Source: an uncultured Mediterraneibacter sp.
GTDB lineage: Bacteria; Bacillota; Clostridia; Lachnospirales; Lachnospiraceae
Direction of reading: 5' to 3'
Assembly (NCBI GenBank): GCA_944381935.1
Contig: CALWMN010000014.1
Coordinates: forward strand, 1 to 64,000
DNA length: 64,000 bases
Shown here: positions 7,756 to 17,394 of the stretch, in pieces
Layout of the letters: the number at the start of each line of letters is the position of its first letter
Position numbering within the stretch: position 1 is the first letter of the stretch
Translations under genes and position numbers: made by a program
The notes under the pieces: generated by a model
Told to the model about the DNA's origin: nothing
Databases searched by the model: none
What the model saw: the letters and a program-made list of their open reading frames with translations, nothing else

Positions 7756-9741
7756 ATGGATAAATTCGTTTTAAAGGCCCCGTATCAGCCCACAGGCGAT
7801 CAGCCGCAGGCAATCGAGGCGCTTGTAAAAGGGTTCAAGGAAGGCAATCAATGCCAGACTTTACTGGGGGTTACGGGTTCTGGAAAGACGTTTACGATGG
7901 CCAACGTGATCGAGCAGCTGCAGAAGCCCACACTGGTCATTGCCCATAATAAAACACTGGCCGCTCAGTTGTATGGAGAATTCAAGGAGATGTTCCCTGA
8001 TAACGCAGTGGAATATTTTGTGTCCTACTACGACTACTACCAGCCGGAAGCCTACGTCCCTTCCTCGGACACCTACATTGCCAAGGATTCCTCCATCAAC
8101 GATGAGATCGATAAGCTGCGGCTCTCTGCGACTATGGCGCTGACGGAGCGGCGGGATGTGATCATCGTTGCCAGTGTCTCCTGTATCTATGGCCTGGGAA
8201 ATCCGGTGGATTACCAGAACATGGTGATTTCCCTTCGGCCCGGGATGATAAAGGACCGGGACGAGGTCATGGCGAAGCTGATTGAGATCCAGTACGATCG
8301 CAATGATATGGATTTCCACCGCGGGACGTTCCGGGTGAGGGGCGATGTGCTGGAGATCATCCCGGCATACGAGAGTGATACGGCAGTGCGGGTTGAGTTT
8401 TTCGGAGATGAGGTGGACCGCATCACAGAGATTGATATTCTGACAGGGGAGATTAAGGATGAATTAAAGCATGTGGCGATTTTCCCGGCATCCCACTACG
8501 TGGTCGACAGGGAGAACATCCGAAGGGCCGTCCAGGATATCGAGGAAGAACTGGACGAGCGGGTGAAGGAGTTCAAGCGCCAGGACAAGCTTCTGGAGGC
8601 GCAGCGGATCGCAGAACGGACGAACTTTGACATTGAGATGCTAAAAGAGACCGGTTTCTGCTCCGGGATCGAGAATTATTCCCGGCATCTGGCAGGACTG
8701 GCTCCCGGGCAGCCGCCGTATACGCTGATAGATTATTTTCCCGATGATTTTATCATGATGATCGACGAGTCCCATAAGACGATCCCGCAGATCGGCGGAA
8801 TGTATCATGGCGACCAGTCCAGAAAGACGACGCTGGTCGACTACGGGTTCAGGCTCCCATCTGCGAAGGATAACCGCCCCTTGAATTTTGAGGAATTTGA
8901 GAGTAAGATAAATCAGGTTATGTTTGTGTCGGCGACGCCGGGGCCTTATGAGGAGGAGCATGAGCTCCTGCGGGCAGAGCAGGTGATCCGTCCGACCGGG
9001 CTTTTGGATCCCGAAGTATCCGTTCGCCCTGTGGAAGGACAGATCGATGACCTGGTCGGAGAGATTAACAGAGAGGTAGAGAAGAAGAACAAGGTTCTCG
9101 TCACAACGCTGACCAAGCGGATGGCGGAGGATCTTACGGATTATATGCGGGAAGTGGGGATCCGTGTGAAATATCTCCACTCCGATGTTGATACTCTGGA
9201 GAGAACGGAGATTATCCGGGATATGCGCCTGGATGTCTTCGACGTGCTTGTGGGAATCAACCTCCTCAGAGAAGGTCTGGATATCCCGGAGATCACGCTT
9301 GTCGCGATTCTGGATGCGGACAAGGAAGGTTTCCTGCGCTCGGAGACATCCCTGATCCAGACGATCGGACGGGCTGCCCGAAATTCAGAAGGACACGTCA
9401 TTATGTACGCGGATACAGTGACAGAGTCCATGCAGATGGCGATTGACGAGACGAAGCGGCGCCGTGAAATCCAGATGAAATACAATAAGGAACACGGGAT
9501 CACGCCTCAGACAATCCAGAAATCTGTCCGGGACCTGATCAGTATCTCGAAAAAAGTGGCAGCGGAAGAGCTGCGCATGGAGAAAGACCCGGAATCAATG
9601 AGCCGAAAAGAGCTGGAGAAACTGATTTCAGATCTGACAAAGCAGATGAAGAAGTCAGCGGCGGAACTGAATTTCGAGGCGGCGGCAGAGTTGCGTGACA
9701 GGCTCATTGACCTGAAAAAGATGCTGGGAGAAATGGATTGA
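7756..9741 (+). CDS. uvrB: Excinuclease ABC subunit B
   Basis: 661 residues, the standard UvrB length. The Walker [15 protein letters not shown] lies near residue 35. The damage-probing beta-hairpin region is [19 protein letters not shown] (about 93-111). The helicase motifs include [18 protein letters not shown] and QTIGRAARN. The C-terminal UVR motif ([19 protein letters not shown]) contacts UvrC. UvrB receives damaged DNA from UvrA and forms the pre-incision complex in nucleotide excision repair. ATG is preceded by AAGGAGAAG. uvrA follows after 33 bases. Confidence 0.98.
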   Translation: MDKFVLKAPYQPTGDQPQAIEALVKGFKEGNQCQTLLGVTGSGKTFTMANVIEQLQKPTLVIAHNKTLAAQLYGEFKEMFPDNAVEYFVSYYDYYQPEAYVPSSDTYIAKDSSINDEIDKLRLSATMALTERRDVIIVASVSCIYGLGNPVDYQNMVISLRPGMIKDRDEVMAKLIEIQYDRNDMDFHRGTFRVRGDVLEIIPAYESDTAVRVEFFGDEVDRITEIDILTGEIKDELKHVAIFPASHYVVDRENIRRAVQDIEEELDERVKEFKRQDKLLEAQRIAERTNFDIEMLKETGFCSGIENYSRHLAGLAPGQPPYTLIDYFPDDFIMMIDESHKTIPQIGGMYHGDQSRKTTLVDYGFRLPSAKDNRPLNFEEFESKINQVMFVSATPGPYEEEHELLRAEQVIRPTGLLDPEVSVRPVEGQIDDLVGEINREVEKKNKVLVTTLTKRMAEDLTDYMREVGIRVKYLHSDVDTLERTEIIRDMRLDVFDVLVGINLLREGLDIPEITLVAILDADKEGFLRSETSLIQTIGRAARNSEGHVIMYADTVTESMQMAIDETKRRREIQMKYNKEHGITPQTIQKSVRDLISISKKVAAEELRMEKDPESMSRKELEKLISDLTKQMKKSAAELNFEAAAELRDRLIDLKKMLGEMD

Positions 9742-9774
9742 TTCTGGTTTAATATATAGAAGGAAGGATACACA

Positions 9775-12621
9775 ATGGGAAAAAAGATGGATGCCCGTCA
9801 GTATATCAGAATACGCGGGGCAAACGAGAACAACCTGAAGAACATAGATGTCGATATTCCGAGAAACGAGCTTGTTGTGCTGACGGGATTAAGTGGTTCG
9901 GGGAAATCATCCCTTGCGTTTGACACGATTTATGCAGAAGGACAGAGGCGGTATATGGAGTCTCTGTCCTCGTACGCAAGGCAGTTTCTCGGGCAGATGG
10001 AAAAGCCGGATGTGGAGAGCATAGAAGGATTGTCCCCGGCCATTTCGATTGACCAGAAATCAACCAACCACAATCCGAGGTCAACGGTTGGAACTGTGAC
10101 GGAGATATATGATTATTTCCGCCTCCTCTACGCGCGGGCGGGGATTCCCCACTGCCCGAAGTGCGGCCGCGAGATCTCCAAGCAGACGGTGGACCAGATG
10201 GTGGACCAGGTCATGGCTCTGCCGGAGAGGACAAAGATCCAGCTTCTCGCCCCAGTAGTAAGGGGACGGAAAGGGACGCATGTGAAGCTTTTTGACAGGG
10301 CAAAGAAAAGCGGTTATGTCCGTGTGCGTGTGGACGGCAATATATACGAGCTTTCAGAGGAGATCACGCTGGATAAGAACATTAAGCATAATATTGAAAT
10401 AATTGTCGACCGGCTGGTTGTGAAGCCGGGAATTGAGAAAAGGCTGACCGATTCTATAGAGAATGTCCTCCATCTTGCAGAGGGACTTCTGATTGTAGAT
10501 ATCATTGGCGGGGAGGCGATGAGTTTCAGCCAGAGTTTTTCCTGTCCGGACTGCGGGATCAGCATTGAGGAGATAGAGCCGAGGAGCTTTTCCTTTAACA
10601 ATCCGTTCGGGGCGTGTCCGGAGTGCTTTGGGCTCGGTTATAAGATGGAGTTTGACGAAGGCCTTATGATTCCGGATCCGTCGCTTACGATCAATGAGGG
10701 CGCTATCGCTGTCATGGGATGGCAGTCGTGCACAGACAAGTCCAGCTTTACCCATGCCATTCTGGACGCGTTGTGTAAAGAGTATAAATTTGACCTGGAT
10801 ACGCCGTTTGAAAAATATCCCAAAAAGATCCACGATGTCATTATCTATGGCACCAATGGAAAAAGCGTGAAAGTGTTTTATAAGGGGCAGCGCGGCGAGG
10901 GAGTTTATGATGTCGCGTTTGAGGGTCTGATCAAAAATGTGGAGAGGCGGTATCGGGAGACGGGGTCTGAAACGGTAAAAGCCGAATACGAGACATTTAT
11001 GAATATTACGCCATGCTCTGCATGTAAGGGACAGCGCCTGAAACCCGGCGCCCTTGCGGTTACGGTCGGTGACAGGAACATCGCAGAGGTGACGGCTCTG
11101 TCTGTCGACAGGTTGCAGAAATTTTTGCAGGAATTAGACCTGACAGAAACCCAGAGGCTGATCGGGGGGCAGATTTTAAAAGAGATCAGGGCAAGAATCC
11201 AGTTCCTTATGGATGTGGGACTTGATTATCTTACCCTTGCCCGTGCAACTGCCACTCTTTCAGGCGGGGAGGCGCAGCGGATACGTCTTGCCACCCAGAT
11301 CGGTTCCGGGCTGGTGGGGGTTGCGTACATTCTGGATGAACCGAGCATCGGGCTCCACCAGAGGGACAATGACAAACTGCTGGCGACACTGAAACATCTC
11401 CGGGACCTCGGGAATACTCTGATCGTTGTGGAACACGATGAAGATACGATGTTTGCGGCCGACTATATTGTAGATGTAGGGCCAGGGGCAGGAGAACACG
11501 GGGGAGAGATCGTTGCATGCGGGAATGCCCAGGAGATCATGAAAAGTGAAAAGTCCATTACAGGCGCCTATTTAAGCGGCAGGATCAGGATTCCCGTGCC
11601 GGACGAGCGAAGGAAGCCGACCGGGTTTCTGAAGGTGATTGGCGCGCAGGAAAATAACCTGAAAAATATTGACGTGGAAATTCCGCTCGGTGTCATGACA
11701 TGTGTGACGGGGGTTTCGGGATCGGGAAAAAGTTCACTGGTAAATGAGATTATTTACAAACGGCTGGCAAGGGACCTGAATCGTGCCCGCACAATTCCGG
11801 GAAAGCACAAAAAGATTCTGGGACTGGAGCAGGTGGATAAGGTGATTGATATCGACCAGTCGCCGATCGGAAGAACTCCGAGATCGAATCCGGCAACATA
11901 TACAGGGGTGTTTGACTTGATCCGGGAACTGTTTGCAGCAACGCCGGATGCAAAAGCAAGAGGTTATAAAAAGGGCAGGTTTAGCTTTAATGTAAAGGGA
12001 GGGCGCTGCGAAGCATGTGCCGGAGACGGAATCCTGAAGATAGAGATGCACTTCCTCCCCGATGTATACGTGCCATGCGAGGTATGCGGAGGAAAACGGT
12101 ACAACCGGGAAACACTGGAAGTCAGGTACAAGGGAAAGACAATTTATGACGTACTGAATATGACTGTGGAGGAAGCGTTTGAATTTTTTGCGCATATTCC
12201 GAGCATCCGGCGCAAAATGGAGACGTTGAATGACGTGGGGCTTTCCTATATCCGCCTGGGGCAGCCGTCCACTGAGCTGTCAGGGGGCGAGGCGCAGAGG
12301 ATCAAGCTCGCCGCAGAACTGAGCAAGCGCAGCACCGGGAAAACGGTATATATCCTGGACGAACCGACTACAGGGCTGCACTTTGCGGACGTCCATAAGC
12401 TGACGGATATTCTGCGCCGCCTTGCGGGAGACGGGAATACCGTGATCGTGATCGAACACAATCTTGACGTGATCAAGACGGCGGATTATATCATCGACAT
12501 CGGTCCTGAGGGCGGGGATAAAGGCGGAACGATTGTCGCCTGCGGCACGCCGGAAGAAGTGGCTGAGAATGAAAAATCGTACACCGGGAAGTATATTGAT
12601 GCAATCCTAAAGAAAAAATAA
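9775..12621 (+). CDS. uvrA: Excinuclease ABC subunit A
   Basis: 948 residues with the double-ABC architecture of UvrA. Walker A motifs are [19 protein letters not shown] (about residue 37) and [16 protein letters not shown] (about 647). Two LSGGEAQRI signatures are present, and Cys-rich zinc modules include [21 protein letters not shown] and [17 protein letters not shown]. It scans DNA for distortions and loads UvrB. The ribosome site is GGAAGGA. It forms a two-gene operon with uvrB in the B-then-A order usual for Firmicutes. Confidence 0.98.
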   Translation: MGKKMDARQYIRIRGANENNLKNIDVDIPRNELVVLTGLSGSGKSSLAFDTIYAEGQRRYMESLSSYARQFLGQMEKPDVESIEGLSPAISIDQKSTNHNPRSTVGTVTEIYDYFRLLYARAGIPHCPKCGREISKQTVDQMVDQVMALPERTKIQLLAPVVRGRKGTHVKLFDRAKKSGYVRVRVDGNIYELSEEITLDKNIKHNIEIIVDRLVVKPGIEKRLTDSIENVLHLAEGLLIVDIIGGEAMSFSQSFSCPDCGISIEEIEPRSFSFNNPFGACPECFGLGYKMEFDEGLMIPDPSLTINEGAIAVMGWQSCTDKSSFTHAILDALCKEYKFDLDTPFEKYPKKIHDVIIYGTNGKSVKVFYKGQRGEGVYDVAFEGLIKNVERRYRETGSETVKAEYETFMNITPCSACKGQRLKPGALAVTVGDRNIAEVTALSVDRLQKFLQELDLTETQRLIGGQILKEIRARIQFLMDVGLDYLTLARATATLSGGEAQRIRLATQIGSGLVGVAYILDEPSIGLHQRDNDKLLATLKHLRDLGNTLIVVEHDEDTMFAADYIVDVGPGAGEHGGEIVACGNAQEIMKSEKSITGAYLSGRIRIPVPDERRKPTGFLKVIGAQENNLKNIDVEIPLGVMTCVTGVSGSGKSSLVNEIIYKRLARDLNRARTIPGKHKKILGLEQVDKVIDIDQSPIGRTPRSNPATYTGVFDLIRELFAATPDAKARGYKKGRFSFNVKGGRCEACAGDGILKIEMHFLPDVYVPCEVCGGKRYNRETLEVRYKGKTIYDVLNMTVEEAFEFFAHIPSIRRKMETLNDVGLSYIRLGQPSTELSGGEAQRIKLAAELSKRSTGKTVYILDEPTTGLHFADVHKLTDILRRLAGDGNTVIVIEHNLDVIKTADYIIDIGPEGGDKGGTIVACGTPEEVAENEKSYTGKYIDAILKKK

Positions 12622-12636
12622 ATAATAAAAAAGGGG

Positions 12637-12665
12637 TTTCCATTTTTGGAAAAGTTTATTATACT
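12637..12665 (+). promoter_or_regulatory. Sigma-A promoter for mreB
   Basis: TTTCCA (12637-12642), a 17-base spacer and TATACT (12660-12665). The -35 lies in a small TTTCCA-TTTT-TGGAAA palindrome just after uvrA, which could also work as a weak terminator or operator. Confidence 0.5.
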
Positions 12666-12868
12666 AGTGATGCAGACGGACAGGCAGGGGGAGTCTGTTT
12701 TTGTCTGATTATGGAGGAAACCCGCAAGGGAGTCAGATACATGTTTTCCGGCATCTGGGGGACGTTATGCCGGGAAGAGTCGGATAGCCAGCGCACAGAG
12801 GAGAAAGATGTTTGTCTGCCGACAGACTTAAGGGAAAGAGTATAAAGAGTTTGGAAGGGAGAATCAAT
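12666..12868 (+). other. Long 5' leader of mreB with hairpins
   Basis: About 200 bases separate the promoter from the preferred mreB start. The stretch contains CAGAC/GTCTG pairs, a hairpin CCGGCAT (12748-12754) with ATGCCGG (12767-12773), and GTCTG-CCGA-CAGAC close to the gene. No RNA family was recognised. An in-frame ATG at 12812 would lengthen mreB by 19 atypical residues, so I treat this stretch as leader. Confidence 0.35.
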
Positions 12869-13858
12869 ATGTCTGTAGATCTTGGTATAGATTTGGGAAC
12901 TGCGAGTGTTCTGGTATATGTGAAGGGGAAGGGAGTTGTACTAAAAGAACCGTCAGTCGTGGCGTTTGACCGGGATACAAATGTTATCAAGGCGATTGGA
13001 GAAGAAGCGCGGCTTATGCTTGGGAGGACGCCGGGCAATATCGTGGCTGTCCGTCCTCTGAGGCAGGGCGTGATCTCAGACTACACTGTGACGGAGAAAA
13101 TGATAAAATATTTTGTGCAGAAAGCCCTTGGAAAACGCACATTTAAAAAGCCGCGTATCAGCATTTGTGTTCCGAGCGGGGTGACGGAAGTCGAGAAAAA
13201 GGCTGTAGAGGAAGCCACCTTTGCTGCCGGCGCGAGGGAAGTCCATCTGATTGAGGAGCCGGTTGCGGCTGCCATTGGAGCGGGAATCGATATTGCGAAG
13301 CCATGCGGCAATATGATTGTTGATATAGGAGGCGGAACGGCGGATATCGCTGTAATCTCCCTCGGCGGTACTGTGGTGAATACCTCGATCAAAGTAGCAG
13401 GGGATGACTTTGATGAGGCTATTGTCCGGTATATGCGGAAAAAACACAATCTTTTGATTGGGGAAAGGACGGCAGAGGACATTAAGATCAAGATTGGTAC
13501 AACTTATCCGCTTGTCGAGGAGGAGACGATGGAAGTGCGCGGGCGGAATCTTGTCACAGGACTGCCCAAGACTGTCACCGTGACGTCTTCCGAGACGGAG
13601 GAGGCATTAAGAGAGGCGACCAGCCAGATAGTGGAGGCCGTCATATCCGTGCTGGAGCAGACTCCGCCGGAACTCTCGGCGGATATACTTGACCGGGGGA
13701 TCGTCCTGACCGGAGGAGGTGCCATGCTGCGCGGTCTGGAAGAACTGATAGAGGAGAAGACGGGGATTAACACGATGACAGCGGAAGATCCGATGAAAGT
13801 CGTTGCGATTGGCACAGGCCAGTTCGTGGAATTTATGAGCGGAAGAAAAGACTTCTAG
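12869..13858 (+). CDS. mreB: Rod shape-determining protein, MreB/Mbl family
   Basis: 329 residues of bacterial actin. It opens MSVDLGIDLGTASVLVYVKG (phosphate 1 loop). Later come EPVAAAIGAGID (connect/phosphate 2 region), DIGGGTADIAVISLGG (phosphate 2) and VLTGGGAMLRGLEEL (adenosine loop). It polymerises under the membrane and directs lateral wall synthesis. I chose the ATG at 12869 because GGAAGGGAG precedes it and the protein then starts like its family; the ATG at 12812 adds unrelated residues. It stands alone, without mreC or mreD, and a terminator follows, so it may be an Mbl or MreBH-like extra copy. Confidence 0.92.
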   Translation: MSVDLGIDLGTASVLVYVKGKGVVLKEPSVVAFDRDTNVIKAIGEEARLMLGRTPGNIVAVRPLRQGVISDYTVTEKMIKYFVQKALGKRTFKKPRISICVPSGVTEVEKKAVEEATFAAGAREVHLIEEPVAAAIGAGIDIAKPCGNMIVDIGGGTADIAVISLGGTVVNTSIKVAGDDFDEAIVRYMRKKHNLLIGERTAEDIKIKIGTTYPLVEEETMEVRGRNLVTGLPKTVTVTSSETEEALREATSQIVEAVISVLEQTPPELSADILDRGIVLTGGGAMLRGLEELIEEKTGINTMTAEDPMKVVAIGTGQFVEFMSGRKDF

Positions 13859-13887
13859 TGATGCGATGATATTTTAAGTTGTTGTTC

Positions 13888-13917
13888 AGGGGTGTGCGCA
13901 TGAGAGGCACCCCTTTT
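13888..13917 (+). terminator. Rho-independent terminator after mreB
   Basis: AGGGGTG (13888-13894) pairs with CACCCCT (13908-13914), followed by TTTCTGTTGT. It separates mreB from recD2. Confidence 0.7.
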
Positions 13918-13965
13918 CTGTTGTCCTGACAGGCAGGGAAGAATGTGTGAGAGAAGGAGAAGAAC

Positions 13966-16176
13966 GTGGAGATAGTTTCAGGGTATGTCGACCATATCGT
14001 TTTCCGCAACGGGGAAAATGGATACACGGTATTTCAGCTAGAAAATGACGATGGGGAAGTGACCTGTGTGGGGAACTTCAATTTTATCAGTGAAGGCGAA
14101 CTGCTGGAGATGGAAGGGGAATATGTGACCCACAGTGTATATGGAAACCAGTTTAAAGTTTCTTCCTATAAGGTGAAAGAACCTGAGGACTTAGTCTCGA
14201 TCGAGCGGTATCTGGGATCCGGGGCAGTAAAAGGCATCGGGGCAGCTCTGGCAGCCAGGATAGTCAGGCGATTTCAGGAGGATACCTTCCGCATTATTGA
14301 CGAGGAGCCGGAGAGGCTTGCAGAGATCAAAGGCATAAGTGAGCGCAAAGCCAGGGAGATCGCAGAGCAGGTCGAAGAGAAGAAGGATATGCGCAAAGCC
14401 ATGATTTTTCTCCAGAAATATGGGATTTCTACGAGGCTTGCGGCAAAAATATATCAGCATTACGGCATGAAGATTTATAAAGTCCTTGAAGAAAATCCGT
14501 ATGATCTTGCGGACAATATTGAGGGGATCGGCTTTAAGACGGCTGATGAGATCGCAGCCAGGATCGGGATACATACAGACTCTGATTACCGTATCAGGAG
14601 CGGATTGTTTTATGCCCTGCAGCAGGCTGTGGGCGAGGGGCATATTTACCTTCCGCAGGATCTTCTGCTAAAGCGGGCAGGGGATCTGCTGCAGGTGGAA
14701 ATCACGGACATTGAGAAATATGTCATGGATCTGTGTATAGAACGCAAGACGGTTATGAAAGAGTGCGGCGGGGAGATACGGATCTATCCCGCGCATTACT
14801 ACTATCTTGAACTGAATACCGCCAGGATGCTCCATGATCTGGATATTGACTGTGATATGCCGGAGGATCTTATGGAAAAGAGGCTCAAGGCCGTTGAAAG
14901 ACGGGAAAAGATCGAGCTGGATCCTATGCAGCACCGCGCCGTGATAGAAACGATCAAACATGGCCTGATGGTGCTTACCGGGGGACCCGGGACAGGGAAG
15001 ACCACAACTATCAATACGATGATCCGCTTTTTTGAAAGTGAAGGAATGAGTATCCTTCTGGCGGCGCCTACGGGACGGGCGGCAAAAAGGATGACAGAGG
15101 CGACAGGATATGAGGCGCAGACAATACACCGGCTGCTGGAGGTGAGCGGGAACCCGGAAGAGGAAGGGAATGTAGGCGGGTTTATGAGAAACCGTGAGAA
15201 TCCGCTGGAGGCGGACGTCATTATAATCGATGAGATGTCCATGGTAGACCTGCCGCTTATGAATTCTCTTCTCCTTGCCGTTGTCCCGGGAACGAGGCTG
15301 ATACTTGTAGGAGATGTGGACCAGCTCCCCTCTGTCGGACCGGGAAGTGTGCTGAAGGATATCATACGCTCCCAACGTTTTCCTGTTGTGAGGCTGACGA
15401 AAATTTTCCGCCAGGCAGGGGAGAGTGATATTGTGGTGAACGCGCATAAGATCAACCAGGGCGAGCCTGTCGTCCTGGATAATAAGAGCCGCGATTTCTT
15501 TTTCCTGAAAAGACAGGATGCGGATGTGATTATAAGTGTGATGATTACCCTTATTCAGAAGAAACTTCCCGGATATGTGCATGCAAGCCCGAACGAGATT
15601 CAGGTGATGACTCCGACAAGAAAGGGGCTTCTGGGTGTGGAGCGTTTGAACGGGATCCTGCAGAGATATCTGAATCCGTCCAGCCCGGAAAAAACAGAGT
15701 GCGAGGCGGGCGGACGGCTTTTCCGCACGGGCGATAAAGTAATGCAGATCAGGAACAATTACCAGCTTGAGTGGGAAGTGAGCACGAAATTCGGACTTAC
15801 AGTGGATAGAGGGATGGGAGTGTTCAATGGGGATATGGGGGTCATAACAGAGATTAACCCGTATACAGAAACCCTAGAGGTAGAATTTGACGAAGGCAGG
15901 AAAGTGAAATACGGATTTGATATGACGGAAGAACTGGAACATGCATATGCCATAACGGTTCATAAATCGCAGGGAAGCGAATATCCGGCTGTCATCATTC
16001 CACTTTTGTCCGGACCAAGGCTTCTCTATAACAGAAATCTTCTGTATACTGCAGTGACAAGGGCAAAGAAATGCCTTACAATTGTAGGGAGTGATGTGAC
16101 ATTTCAGAACATGATAGAAAACAAGAGCGAACAGGAACGATATACAAGCCTGGCGGAGCGTATACGGGAGTTTTAA
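13966..16176 (+). CDS. recD2: RecD2-type ATP-dependent DNA helicase
   Basis: 736 residues. An N-terminal OB-like region (YVDHIVFRNGENGYTVF) is followed by tandem helix-hairpin-helix segments (SGAVKGIGAALAARIV, EGIGFKTADEIAARIG), then a superfamily 1B helicase core. Core motifs are Walker A GGPGTGKTTTINTM (about residue 343), Walker B IIDEMSMVD, GDVDQLPSVGPG and the late AITVHKSQGSEYPAVI motif. RecD2 is a 5'-3' helicase of bacteria lacking RecBC and acts in repair and replication stress. The start is GTG with AGAAGGAGAAG upstream. Its stop lies inside the upstream open part of the comF frame. Confidence 0.95.
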   Translation: MEIVSGYVDHIVFRNGENGYTVFQLENDDGEVTCVGNFNFISEGELLEMEGEYVTHSVYGNQFKVSSYKVKEPEDLVSIERYLGSGAVKGIGAALAARIVRRFQEDTFRIIDEEPERLAEIKGISERKAREIAEQVEEKKDMRKAMIFLQKYGISTRLAAKIYQHYGMKIYKVLEENPYDLADNIEGIGFKTADEIAARIGIHTDSDYRIRSGLFYALQQAVGEGHIYLPQDLLLKRAGDLLQVEITDIEKYVMDLCIERKTVMKECGGEIRIYPAHYYYLELNTARMLHDLDIDCDMPEDLMEKRLKAVERREKIELDPMQHRAVIETIKHGLMVLTGGPGTGKTTTINTMIRFFESEGMSILLAAPTGRAAKRMTEATGYEAQTIHRLLEVSGNPEEEGNVGGFMRNRENPLEADVIIIDEMSMVDLPLMNSLLLAVVPGTRLILVGDVDQLPSVGPGSVLKDIIRSQRFPVVRLTKIFRQAGESDIVVNAHKINQGEPVVLDNKSRDFFFLKRQDADVIISVMITLIQKKLPGYVHASPNEIQVMTPTRKGLLGVERLNGILQRYLNPSSPEKTECEAGGRLFRTGDKVMQIRNNYQLEWEVSTKFGLTVDRGMGVFNGDMGVITEINPYTETLEVEFDEGRKVKYGFDMTEELEHAYAITVHKSQGSEYPAVIIPLLSGPRLLYNRNLLYTAVTRAKKCLTIVGSDVTFQNMIENKSEQERYTSLAERIREF

Positions 16177-16181
16177 ATCTT

Positions 16182-16856
16182 CTGTATCCGCCCACCTGCC
16201 CGTTCTGCCAACAGATATGCTATGAAGGGATCTGCCCGAAGTGCAGAGGGAAGATTGTATATGTAAAGGAACCCTGTTGTATGCACTGCGGGAAACCGGT
16301 GGGAAGTGAGGGCGAAGAATACTGTCCTGACTGCAGGGGGACAAAATCCCGAATCAGACAGGGCAGGAGCGTATGGCTGCACACAGGATTGGTTCCGGGA
16401 GCTGTCTACAGATTTAAATATAAGAATAAGAGGAGATATGGGGAAATATTTGCTGCGGAGATGGCAAAATGGCATGGGGAGATAATAAAGCGGTGGGGGA
16501 TCGGCGAGATTATACCGATCCCGCTCCATCCTTCCAGAAGGAAGAGAAGAGGATATAATCAGGCGGAACTGATAGCCAGGGGTTTATCTATGTATACAGG
16601 AATCCCATACAGGGCGGATGTCCTGTTCAGAATAAAAAAGACAACGCCGCTGAAGGAACTTGACAGAAGTGAAAGAAGGCTGAATCTGCGGGGAGCATTT
16701 GCTGTTTCGCGGAAGTGGACTGCCCCGGAGAATATCCTTTTGACAGACGATATATATACGACGGGAAGCACGATGGAAAGTGCGGCAGGAATCCTGAAAA
16801 AAGCAGGGGTTCAAAATGTCTACTTTTTGACTATAAGCATTGGACAAGGTATCTGA
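16182..16856 (+). CDS. comFC: ComF family protein with a non-ATG start
   Basis: The first ATG of the frame is at 16281, but the frame is open upstream and encodes LLYPPTCPFCQQICYEG, with CPKCRGK further on: the N-terminal zinc ribbon typical of ComFC. I therefore extend it to the CTG at 16182 (224 residues, usual family size). No ATG, GTG or TTG exists in this frame between the preceding stop and 16281. GGGAG lies about 11 bases upstream, and the recD2 stop at 16174-16176 suggests translational coupling. The C-terminal half has the phosphoribosyltransferase loop ILLTDDIYTTGSTMESA. ComFC proteins act in DNA uptake during competence, and some members outside competence. Confidence 0.8.
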   Translation: MYPPTCPFCQQICYEGICPKCRGKIVYVKEPCCMHCGKPVGSEGEEYCPDCRGTKSRIRQGRSVWLHTGLVPGAVYRFKYKNKRRYGEIFAAEMAKWHGEIIKRWGIGEIIPIPLHPSRRKRRGYNQAELIARGLSMYTGIPYRADVLFRIKKTTPLKELDRSERRLNLRGAFAVSRKWTAPENILLTDDIYTTGSTMESAAGILKKAGVQNVYFLTISIGQGI

Positions 16857-16870
16857 GTATATGATATACT
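16841..16870 (+). promoter_or_regulatory. Sigma-A-like promoter upstream of the cdaA cluster
   Basis: TGGACA (16841-16846), an 18-base spacer and TATACT (16865-16870). It overlaps the last codons of comF and would start a transcript running through the two membrane proteins into cdaA-cdaR. Confidence 0.45.
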
Positions 16871-16930
16871 AAAAAATAATGGCGTTGAGGGAAGTCGTGC
16901 TTTTCATGTCTGCATGGAACGCATGGCCTT

Positions 16931-17392
16931 TTGGACTCAATATGGAATAAGCTGGCGGTGTATGCCGACAGGAAGGAAAGGCGAACGGTTGCAGTTATGT
17001 TGGATAGAAATAAGATACGTCTTATGACGAAAATTGCTGTTTATGAAAAAGAATATGCCGATGAGGATCTAAAGATCAGCTCTTATTATAAGAAAGACTA
17101 TTCCAGTTTTCACACATGGATTACGCTGATATGGGTGACTGTCGGCTATCTTATTGCAATGGGGCTTTTCTTTCTCTGCAATGCGGATACCATCCTGGAG
17201 GGGATCACAGTTGTCAAGCTGATCCTCCTCGTTGCGCTTGCCCTTGGGTTTTATCTCGTGCTTCTTATCTTATATGGGGTCGGATCAGGCAGCTTTTATA
17301 AGAAAAAGCACGGACGCGCGAAGCAGAGAGTAAAAAAATATTACAGGGATCTGTCCCGTCTGGAAAAGATGTGTAAAAAGGAGAAAGACTGA
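16931..17392 (+). CDS. Two-span membrane protein of unknown function
   Basis: 153 residues: about 60 charged residues, two transmembrane segments (about 62-82 and 95-117), then a basic tail rich in Lys and Arg (KKKHGRAKQRVKKYYRDL). The start is uncertain. The frame opens with TTG at 16931, which has no good ribosome site; an internal GTG or the ATG of the segment VMLDRNKIRLM (AAGGAAAGG upstream) are alternatives. It is followed after two bases by another membrane protein and then the c-di-AMP synthase genes, so it belongs to that operon. Family not recognised. Confidence 0.7.
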   Translation: MDSIWNKLAVYADRKERRTVAVMLDRNKIRLMTKIAVYEKEYADEDLKISSYYKKDYSSFHTWITLIWVTVGYLIAMGLFFLCNADTILEGITVVKLILLVALALGFYLVLLILYGVGSGSFYKKKHGRAKQRVKKYYRDLSRLEKMCKKEKD

Positions 17393-17394
17393 TT

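Noticed and set aside
12812-12868. Longer N-terminus of MreB from the ATG at 12812
   Set aside because: The 19 extra residues do not fit the family and the internal ATG has a far better ribosome site.
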